The notes under the pieces: model-generated | The model's input: the letters and a program-made list of their open reading frames with translations, nothing else | Database searches by the model: none | What the model was told of the DNA's origin: nothing | Made by a program: the position numbers and the translations under genes | Shown: positions 56,125-64,000 of the stretch, piece after piece | Numbering within the stretch: position 1 is the stretch's first letter | Layout of the letters: each line of letters opens with the position of its first letter | Assembly (NCBI GenBank): GCA_015143295.1 | Contig: JABCRI010000941.1 | Location: 39,483-103,482, forward strand | Length of the DNA: 64,000 nt | Direction: 5' to 3' | Origin: Tetracentron sinense | Taxonomy: Eukaryota > Streptophyta > Magnoliopsida > Trochodendrales > Trochodendraceae

Positions 56125-56679
56125 TGTAGGGGGGTATTTTGATCTTTGAAGAAATGGGGTTTACTGCAACCTCAATCTAGCCTAAATCTGATATCCAGAC
56201 CGTTCTAAATTGAGTTATTTTTGGAAGAAATGATTCAAAGAACACAAGAAAGAAAAAGGAGAAAATAAGGAAATGATTCAGAGGGAGAGAAGAAAGAACG
56301 ATGAAGAAAAGTAGTGACAGAATGTTTTTTCTTGATGTGTCCTTTACTTCCTCTCTCTGTAAATTCTTTAAAAAAATCTGGTTGTTCTTGGAAAATCTTC
56401 TGGGAACTCAAGGAAAGTCTCTCTTCCTCAACAAGGAGGGGTCACCTCTATTTATAGGTGATTATCAAAATTGTAACCAACTTGTACAGCTGTCATAACC
56501 GTTTTTGTAACCGACTTTTAGAGAGAAAATATTGGATTCCATCAAGATAAAGGCGTTTTGTCACCATACCTCCTTTAAGCTTTTATGACCAAAGCTTTCA
56601 GATATTTTCTTCAAAGGTTAAAAGCGGTATTCACAATATCCATCTTTTAACAAATTCTATCTAAGCCCTCCAAACCACA
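56125..56679 (-). repeat. 3' LTR of Tat-lineage element (boundaries approximate)
   Basis: The minus strand starts TGTGGTTTGGAGGG right after a polypurine tract, contains CCTATAAATAGAGG as promoter core, and ends around CCTACA. The left edge is chosen for TG...CA ends and is uncertain. No second LTR is in the window to confirm it. Confidence 0.5.
56448..56461 (-). promoter_or_regulatory. TATA box of Tat LTR
   Basis: The minus strand reads CCTATAAATAGAGG, a textbook plant TATA box about 220 bp inside the LTR and pointing in the element's transcription direction. Confidence 0.55.
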
Positions 56680-56703
56680 ACTCATCATCCTCCCCCAAAA
56701 GCA
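56680..56703 (-). other. Polypurine tract
   Basis: The minus strand reads TTTTGGGGGAGGATGATGAG immediately before the LTR start. It would prime plus-strand DNA synthesis. Confidence 0.6.
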
Positions 56704-56860
56704 ATTGGTAACTACATCGTGAAGGCGGGTCATACGCTTTCATGGTGTACTGTCCTGCTGAGGTAATATATTAGTGTTCAGACAGCAACACTCCTCTAGA
56801 GTAATAATCATGATAATATTAATAATAACGATGATGATAATCATCTAATAATCATCTCAA

Positions 56861-57012
56861 GTCCAATAGGGAAATCATAGGTGTTGGACGAGGACACCCT
56901 TCCCGTAACTCAGGTCCAATAGGGAAATCATAGGTGTTGGACGAGGACACCCTTCCCGTAGCTCAGGTCCAATAGGGAAATCATAGGTGTTGGACGAGGA
57001 CACCCTTCCCGT
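56861..57012. repeat. 53-bp tandem repeat, nearly three units
   Basis: Units start GTCCAATAGGGAAATCATAG at 56861, 56914 and 56967 and are almost identical. Located between the LTR and the PMD gene. Confidence 0.95.
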
Positions 57013-57289
57013 CAGGCCTTAAGAGAAACTGAGGAAAAATCCATCCTCAATGCTTTCTCCCTGACTGTCAGCCCAGGAAGTAATCCATGCTTCACTGGAA
57101 TAGGTAATGAGGGGAAACAGCCACACTCATTCCCACGGGGAGGTACCAATCCATACCGTTCACCCCTGACAAAACAAATCTCCTTTCTGGCAGAAGTCCT
57201 CAGAAAGGCATACAAGGAGGGTACAAATCTATACCACACCCATCATCATGAGAAAGGCGTTGTAAGCCAGAGCGAGGCACTGAAGCCAT

Positions 57290-57470
57290 ATAGAATATCC
57301 GAAGGCGTTGAAGTCTGAATCAACATCAAAGGCGTTAGAGCTTGAAACAATATCCAAAGGCGTTAGAGCCTGAAACAATATCCAAAGGCGTTAGAGCCTG
57401 AAATGATATCCGAAGGCGTTAGAGCCTGAAACAATATCCAAAAAGCGTTAGGACTTGAATCTGTGTCAAT
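57290..57470. repeat. ~28-bp tandem repeat, about six units
   Basis: Units based on AAAGGCGTTAGAGCCTGAAA followed by CAATATCC. The sequence between this block and the PMD promoter (57470-58050) is unique and AT-rich, with no gene. Confidence 0.9.
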
Positions 57471-58061
57471 AGCGTGAAAGGCACAATAGTTTCAATCTTT
57501 CATTAGTGAAATAAGGGTAAATTTGTCATTAATGAGCAAAAAAATCCTTTTTTATGAACTAAAAGCATAAGAGCTTAAAATCATCATTGATCACTAATGG
57601 CTAGAATCATCAGATAAACATGGAATTCTGTTAACCAACTTTCAAAAATGATTTTAATATACGTGATATGTTAGAACATCTTTTGAACCACGTGTCATTA
57701 TTTTATTGAATTATGAACAACATCTTTAAATTCAAAATTTCACAAATCAAACTTTTCAATAACCATCATCAACATTTTAGCCCCCTGTCTGTGAAGGCGC
57801 TTTTAGACCTAATCTTACTCTAAAAGCGTCTGAGCAGACAAACCATCATGACAAAAGGAGTTCATTAAATAATATACTATCATAAATTTGGCGTCTGAAA
57901 GAAACGTCTTTTCGGATCCTGCTTAAAATAGTTTTGCCACATTTATAGCCAATAAGATCATGTAGCCAGCCTGTCAAAGTCATTATGATCGTACCCCTTT
58001 TTTTTGAATTTTGAATCAAAACGTGCTCCTTGGAAACCGCATATCATAAATGTTTAATCAT

Positions 58062-58068
58062 TATAAAA
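58062..58068 (+). promoter_or_regulatory. Probable TATA box of PMD gene
   Basis: TATAAAA in ATCATTATAAAAGC. Transcription from about 58090 would give a leader exon ending at a strong donor G|GTGAGT (58233/58234). The leader is spliced to CTTTCAG at 58516, three bases before the ATG. Inferred from sequence alone. Confidence 0.5.
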
Positions 58069-58518
58069 GCAAATAATCAGTTCTTTATTGTTTTACTGTT
58101 CATCTTCTTCTTCGTGCAAGCATACTTTGAGTTTTTATCTTTCCTCTGTGCTCGTGTTTTCATTGATCTTATTGTGGTTTTCAAGGATCTTCAATCTTTA
58201 TTTGGATTTCCAGGACATCTTCTTAGAATTCTGGTGAGTCTTTGCTTCCTTACTTTTTTGTTTATCATTTCTATTTGATTGCTCATACTTATGCTTGCTG
58301 TTTTTTTTTTTATTATATTATTTTTCGTCATTGTAGAAATTTTGATCATCTGTAAATTATGTCATTTTATCTACTTTTTATTCTTTTATTGTTGTTATTA
58401 TATGTATGTTACTGTTTTTTTTTTTTTTTGTTTCATCATTCATTTTCATCACCATTTTTTTTTTAGAATACACTGTAATTTATTTATTTTTATTTCTGCA
58501 ACTTTTACGCTTTCAGCT

Positions 58519-61500
58519 ATGGCATCTTCTTCTCAAAAAAATATTTTAAGTAACGAATTTTGGGATTCAGCTATGCATCATTCCTGGGATACCGCTGTTC
58601 CTCCAGATGGATGGTCATTGCCCTATGGTGACATCGATGGAACTAAAGGATTTTGTCCACCTCCTTTTGCTACTACTATGTTCAGAATAGAAAGAAAAGA
58701 TTTCACGCTTTCTCAGGTTAATTTTAGTTCTCACAGCGGTTGTACCAAGGAGTGGACAGCTTGGTGTGATTATATACTCACTCACCCAGAGTATGGGCCA
58801 AAACTTCATGCAGCTGAGATTTTTAAAGCTATAGAGCTTTCGAAGGATTTTGAGATTAGGAAAGATACAGATAGTTTATCTCAGTTAGTTACTAGGTGGA
58901 ACAGTCAAACTCACACTTTTATTACTTCATGGGGAGAAATCACCCCTACTTTGGAAGATGTGATGGCGTTATGGAGATTACCCGTTTTCGGGAATAATGA
59001 CATACAAGACATTGTTTTGAGTAGAGACGAGATAAAAGCGTCAAGACTTTTGCATGCTCTGGTTTGGGAATCGAGAGTAAATCCAGTTTGGGGAGCTTCA
59101 AAGGAGTCTCATGCAAGGCGGCCAAATTTCTACGGCTGGGTACGCTATTTCTTCAGGGAGAAAGGTCCTGTGAACAAAGAGACAGGAGTCAGAGACTATC
59201 AATATGGAAAGGAGTACAAGTCTCCTTTAGAGTTGACAGCGTTCATCTGCATGTGGCTGTCTAGATATGTCTTTGAAGGCGCTCCTACTGACAAAGTTTT
59301 GGATAGATTATTTCCATTGGCTTTCCGCCTAGCTGACGGTCAGAGTTTCCCTCTTGGAATTTATTTTTTGGGAACTTTATACAAGAATTTAGATCAAATC
59401 CATAAGTGTCAGGCCTGGTCAGCAGGTTCTTTTCTCATAGAATCATTTGTTCATACCGCTTTTCTTCAAATGTGGTTATGGGAACGTTTTCCCGGTTATG
59501 CGCCTTCAGCTAGGCAGTTTTCTCCTTTGCAACCTGATGATACCGCTGTTGAAGATCTCCCAAGTCCAAGGGCATGGCGGTGGAGTAGTATTGCCAGAAA
59601 GAAGGATGCGTTGATCTTTGACTTTATTGACAAGGAGAAATGCTTCTGCTTCAGACCTTACATTGAGCTTTCAAGAGGTATTGAAAAATTCTTTTATCAT
59701 TCTGAGGAGCCTTTATCTTTCATAGGCATGAGTACTGAGGAGAGAGCAGAAGTTTCTTTGAAGGATCTTCACTGTTTTGCCATTTTGTCCAAGTGTCATT
59801 TGGTCGGTTTATACAGCGTTGATGGCGGTAAAACCAACAGTTTCTGCCTTGAATCTTACAATCCTGATCGGTGTCTGAGGCAGTTTGGGCTTGATCAAGG
59901 CGTTCCGGATGGTACAGCTGAATCCTTTTCTCTAAAGAGAACCATGAAGGCTTTCATTCTGGAAAGTTGGTCCTTAAACTTAAGGCCATCTGTTGCTGGT
60001 TTTTACTTGGCTGGGGAGCATAGGACAGGTAGATGTACGAAGAACTACCAGCTTTTCTGGAAAGCTTGCATTGCTACCTTCAAAACCTTTGTTCAGGGTC
60101 CGCCAATGCTCAGTCAAACTGTTAATCTGGCTATGGACAAAGAGAAATGTCTGAAAGAGCCCCCTGGTGCAGGCAAGAAAAGGAAAGCGGTAGCTTCTCC
60201 TCACAAGAAATCTAAATCGAAACCCGCTGTTGGAGGTTCTTCAGAAATCCGAGAGGAAAACATTACTCCCCAACCTGTAATTATTACTGCTCCAAAGGCG
60301 GCTACTCCAAGAGCGCCTAGAATCAAGAAAATTGCAATAAAAAAGAAGGCACCTCCTTCTAAGAAACGAAAGAGCCAATCAGTAAGCAAAAAATTTTATA
60401 ATTAAAGCATTTTTCTTATTCATACGCTTTTCAATTTCTCATTTGCATAATTTTTGTTACTTATATATATTATTTTTTTTTTATCTATCACAGGATCCTT
60501 CTTCTGATAGCGAAGATAACGAGCCTTTGATTGTGCGCAAGCAGAATCTTCAGACTCAACATGAGTTAGGAAGAACTGAGGCTTCTGTCACTCAGGAAAA
60601 AAGCACAGCACCGCTTTCGGATGTTGGTGCAGGGAGCTCTGGAACTCCAACTACTCCAGTGGGACTCAGCATCCCTGAAGATAATGTTGCCGATATTCCT
60701 TTCCCTCCATCGGCGGAAGCAAGAGTACAAGTTGAGAATTTGGCCAATGTTTGGCCTGAGAGTGAACCTAGTTCCTCTCCGCTTTCCAAAAAGAAAGATC
60801 AATCTGCTAAAGCTTCTGGTGTTCGGAAAACTGCAAATCCTGCCAGAACTATTGACATAGCCAGAGCGTTAACATCTCTGAAGAGAATGAGATCGCAAGC
60901 TATCAAGGCGAAGTCGCTTCTTCAGCAAAGGACAGCGCAATCTTCATCACCTCTTATGATTGACGCTATTGATGATTCTGAGAGCGTAGGTTAGTAGCAG
61001 TTTAAAAAGTATTTCATCAATATTCATGCTTATATGCTTATCATTACAATCATTATAATGTTCTAACAGTATGTATTATTTTGAAGGCCCTTCTGAAAGC
61101 GTTCAGGCTAAAATACCAGGAAACATTGCTTCTGCTTCTACTACAGTTGAGATCCTTTCTGATAATCTTCCCAAGGACCAAAACGCTGTTGAGGCTGAAG
61201 TGCACAATATTTTTGATGAAAGAACTACTGGAGTTGAGGCCTCAGAACAACTTATCGAAGTGGAGCCTCCTTCAGCCAGTGAAATAGCGTTTTTCTCTTC
61301 AGTGGTGCAGAGTTCTGTGCAACGGCCTCTTCCTGAAATCATTGCAGAGGTTTCTTCTTCTCTTGATAACACTCTTTCCGTTGGCGGAAGCACTCATACG
61401 CCAATGCCTTCAACTGAGAGTGTCAGCGCTCAAGTGATTGCTTCTACTGAAAGCGTTATAATTGGATCTTTAGAAGTTATTGAAACAGAAGCTGCTCCGG

Positions 61501-62246
61501 AAGGCGTCCATGAAGATATTCAAGCTACCAGTACTGTCATGGAAATTAATGTTGCTTCTAATGAGGAAATGGTAATCACTGATTCTGATCTTCATGCGAC
61601 AGCTTTTTCGCCAGTTACTACATCAGAATTATCCGCTTTTGTTGGCAACTTTATGAGTGAGGACCCTGCTACACCTTCTACTTCAATAGAGCCGCTATCA
61701 GTTGATTCTCTTGATGACATTGTGAGGCGATACCCTGTTTCTGAAAGCTCAGTCCCTTTATGGACAGAGATAATTAAACGCTATCAGGACATCACTGCTT
61801 CCTGTTCTTTGAAGAATCCTATCATTAGGGCGGGTTGCATAGAGACAGTATGCTCTGTCATCCGAAGGATCAGAGATATCAAGCCTCATCTTGCATTTCT
61901 GAGGATAAAGACTCTTGAAGACTGGGGGCAGGAGCTGAAGGAGTTAGAGGATATCAATGTTAATGTAAAATGGTTAACAGATTTTCTGAGTAGTCTATCT
62001 GTTACATTTTTTCAAGCCAAGAGCTTTGCCAGGCTGAATAGCTCCTACAAAAATAAAGTGGTCAAAGCGGAAGAAATCAAGAAAGCGATATCAAACGATC
62101 AAGATAATATTCATATGATTCGTCAAGAGATTGCCCGCCATCAAGCCATACTGGAAGAAAAAGAAAAAGGAATAAAAGCTGCTCAAGATAGTCTGTCAGT
62201 TCTACAAGAAGAGATCAAAGCAGATCATGAAGAATATATTCGTTAA
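58519..62246 (+). CDS. Plant mobile domain (PMD) protein, three coding exons, retrotransposon cargo
   Basis: Coding exons 58519-60381, 60494-60989 and 61087-62246 join in frame at GT-AG introns of 112 and 97 nt, giving 1172 residues. A 283-nt intron in the 5' UTR (58234-58516) is also predicted. The PMD fold is recognised by TPTLEDVMALWRLPV (around 142-156) and QMWLWERFPGYAPSA (317-331). Lysine-rich likely nuclear localisation signals lie at about 553-569 and 600-621. A low-complexity acidic/serine-rich middle and a C-terminal coiled coil (about 1110-1172; EEIKKAIS ... ARHQAILEEKEKG) follow. Cellular PMD proteins (MAIN/MAIL1) act in gene and TE silencing; a function here is not shown. It converges tail to tail with the integrase and lies in antisense to its host element. 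Confidence 0.78.
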
Positions 62247-62491
62247 AGGCTTCTGCTGAAAGACTTGTATATCTGAATGAGAGAGGCTTTACTGCTGACA
62301 TTTTGTAAAGCTTTTTCTTTATTCTTTTGTAACTCTTGTGAAATTTCATATGAATACAAAAGGAAAATTTTGTTACTTTTCTTATTAAGCATAGTACTTT
62401 TTTAACCATTTTACATTGATAGGATCATGTAATACTTCACCAGATAGTGTAGACAAAAGACAATAACCGCTGTCATAACTTTGTCTTATCA

Positions 62492-63985
62492 AAATGGCCC
62501 TTCCCAATTAGGAGTAAACTTTGCCACTTTTGTACCATTCCTGATATGAATAGCTGTTCGAAGGACCAGGTCACCCTCCTTTAGAATTCTATGTCGTACT
62601 GCTTTGTCATACGCTTTAGCAACTCTTTTTGATACGCTTTTGTCTTTATAGCTATAGCTTCACGCTTTTCATCCATAACTTCTAGCTGAGCTAATCTAGT
62701 AGCTTGGAGGCATGCTCTCTCCATCAAATACTTCAATTCTTGTAGATGGTATCTTAACTTCCAGAGGTACAACGGCTTCTGTCCCATATACTAAAGAGAA
62801 AGGGGTAACACTGTTGCAGTCCTTGCTGAAGTTCTGTAAGCCCAGAGCGCTGTTGAAGTCTTTCACACCACTTTTTATGAGCTCCTTCTATCATTTTTCC
62901 AATTATCTTCAGGATAGTCTTGTTAGTAGCCTCTGCTTGCCCATTCCCTTTAGGATAATAGGGGGTTGACTTCTTGTGTTTGATATCATATTTCTCCAGT
63001 AATTCTCTCACATTAGAATTTATGAAAGGCGTTCCATTATCAGTGATGACCTCCTTTGTATCCCAAAGCGGCAGATGATATTTTCTTTAATAAACTTAGC
63101 TACCATGATACCTGTAGCCTTTCTTAATGGTTATAGCTTCTACCCACTTGGTGAAATATTCAGTAGCCACAAGTATCCAAACATATCCTTCAGCAGGGGA
63201 TTAACAGGTCCAATTAATCTAGCCCCAAGTATGGAAGGGCCAGGGCGTAGAGACATACCGTAAAGATTGTGCAGGTGCATGAATAACATTCCCTCTTATC
63301 TGACACTTGATGACAGCTTTGACATATAAGGGTGAATCTGCCTCCATGGTAGGCCAATAATATCCCAACCCCAAAATGTGTTGACACAGCTTTCTTTACC
63401 TGGGTGAACGCCACAATCTCCACTATGAGCTTCATGCAATGCTATTTCGATCTCTTTTCCAGTCAAGCATTTGAGAGCAATACCATTGTATCCTTTTCTG
63501 AATAATTCTCCTTTGTCAAAATAGAATTTGGCAACTTTCTTCTTAAACTTGAAGGATTCCTTTTGATCAGTAGGCATTATTCCATCTGTGAAGTAGTCAT
63601 TGTATGGTGCGCCAATTCCAGAATTTGTAAGTGAATTCTTTTTTGGTGGCATATATTTGTACAATCAGACATTATTTCGACCTGCAGCATCTTTTCCATT
63701 GTGGCCAGTATATTCCAAACGCTGTAACCTACGATACAGACTAACAGAAGGATTATACCCACATATTTTTGTGTGGATTTGCATCATTTGTTTCTTAGCT
63801 TCTTTTGCTCCAACACATCTCATCAAGACTCCTTCAGGCCCTTTGAAATACAGATCCCCATTTATCTGTAAGAAATTTTTTAAGACTTTCAGTGTTGTAG
63901 TAGGGACCACGTGAATCAGAAGGCAAAAGAAATCCGGCAAAAATGGTGCGCTCCAATATGTTTATTATGATCTGGTCGATAAATT
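62492..63985 (-). pseudogene. Ty3/gypsy (Tat) integrase region, decayed
   Basis: From high to low coordinates: GDLYFKGPEGVLMRCVGAKE with AKKQMMQIHTKICG; then GELFRKGYNGIALKCLTGKE, ALHEAHSGDCGVHPG (HHCC finger). The integrase core follows: VITDNGTPFINSN (second catalytic Asp) and KSTPYYPKGNGQAEATNKTI (catalytic Glu). Last is the C-terminal part VYGTEAVVPLEVKI ... LVLRTAIHIRNGTKVAKF, with a stop at 62492. Two successive zinc-finger-like stretches before one core are usual in this Tat subgroup as I recall it. Several frame shifts mean it is inactive. The RNase H and RT would lie past the right edge. Confidence 0.85.
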
Positions 63986-64000
63986 CTCGATCAGGGTGTT

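Larger units (their letters stand above)
56125..64000 (-). mobile_element. Tat-lineage Ty3/gypsy retrotransposon with antisense PMD cargo (3' part)
   Basis: Read on the minus strand: two zinc-finger/integrase stretches (63985 down to 62492), a 5.8 kb region holding the oppositely oriented PMD gene, a polypurine tract (about 56680-56703), then the 3' LTR (about 56125-56679). The 5' part lies beyond the right edge. The cargo sits between integrase and the 3' LTR, where Tat-lineage elements are known to carry extra reading frames. The left LTR boundary is approximate. Confidence 0.75.

Noticed and set aside
56301..56498. 65-codon plus-strand frame
   Set aside because: It lies in the Tat LTR opposite its TATA box and leader, with no recognisable domain.
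58279..58518. Hydrophobic N-terminal extension upstream of the PMD start
   Set aside because: T-rich sequence between a strong donor (58234) and acceptor (58516) is better read as a 5'-UTR intron; MASSSQ at 58519 is the likely start.
1..64000. CRISPR arrays, bacterial operons, tRNA or rRNA genes
   Set aside because: None seen; direct repeats are TE minisatellites and the tRNA-like promoters belong to SINEs.

Overview
The window is repeat-rich, AT-rich plant nuclear DNA. It carries an intronless P-type Ca2+-ATPase of the plasma-membrane ACA12/ACA13 type, plant-type LINEs, Tat/Ogre-like Ty3/gypsy LTRs, Ty1/copia, MULE, Helitron, hAT-like and Harbinger-like elements, and tRNA-derived SINEs. The species cannot be named from the sequence; a flowering plant with a large, TE-driven genome is the best description. 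Only two gene models look intact: the Ca2+-ATPase (41440-44499, +) and a spliced plant-mobile-domain (PMD) gene (58519-62246, +) that appears to be cargo of a retrotransposon.

Left part (1-13.8 kb). It opens with the leader, tRNA-Arg-type primer-binding site and 5' LTR of a minus-strand Tat/Ogre-like retrotransposon (1-3806). Next come two diverged copies of a ~1.4 kb non-coding segment, the second split by a Harbinger-like insertion, and a palindromic element. A decayed partial copy of the Ca2+-ATPase (9256-10596) follows; part of it is repeated in inverted orientation (10690-11282), giving a ~400 bp inverted repeat. A LINE RNase H relic and a small MITE follow.

Middle (13.8-41 kb). A ~6 kb LINE (about 13.8-25.2 kb: ORF1, endonuclease, RT, RNase H, poly-A) is split by two minus-strand Tat/Ogre-like solo LTRs, each with a clean 5-bp target duplication (ATGCG, ACAAC). 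Then come two SINEs with 15-bp duplications, a 608-bp solo LTR (ACCAC), MITEs, and a 6.3 kb element with ~200-bp terminal inverted repeats and a 9-bp duplication. That last element holds a glucan endo-1,3-beta-glucosidase (GH17+X8) fragment, so it is Pack-MULE-like. It was itself hit by a 4.76 kb copia element with two 537-bp LTRs and TCTCT duplications.

Right part (41-64 kb). The intact Ca2+-ATPase is followed by a graveyard of small repeats with long poly-C tracts and a Helitron carrying a nested hAT-like element. A MuDR-type transposase gene with one clear frameshift follows. The last 8 kb is the 3' part of a minus-strand Tat-lineage Ty3/gypsy element: decayed integrase, then an oppositely oriented multi-exon PMD gene with its own apparent promoter and a 5'-UTR intron, then a polypurine tract and LTR. 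Nearly all structure here is nested transposition; the PMD cargo and the inverted Ca2+-ATPase pseudogene are the most biologically suggestive items.
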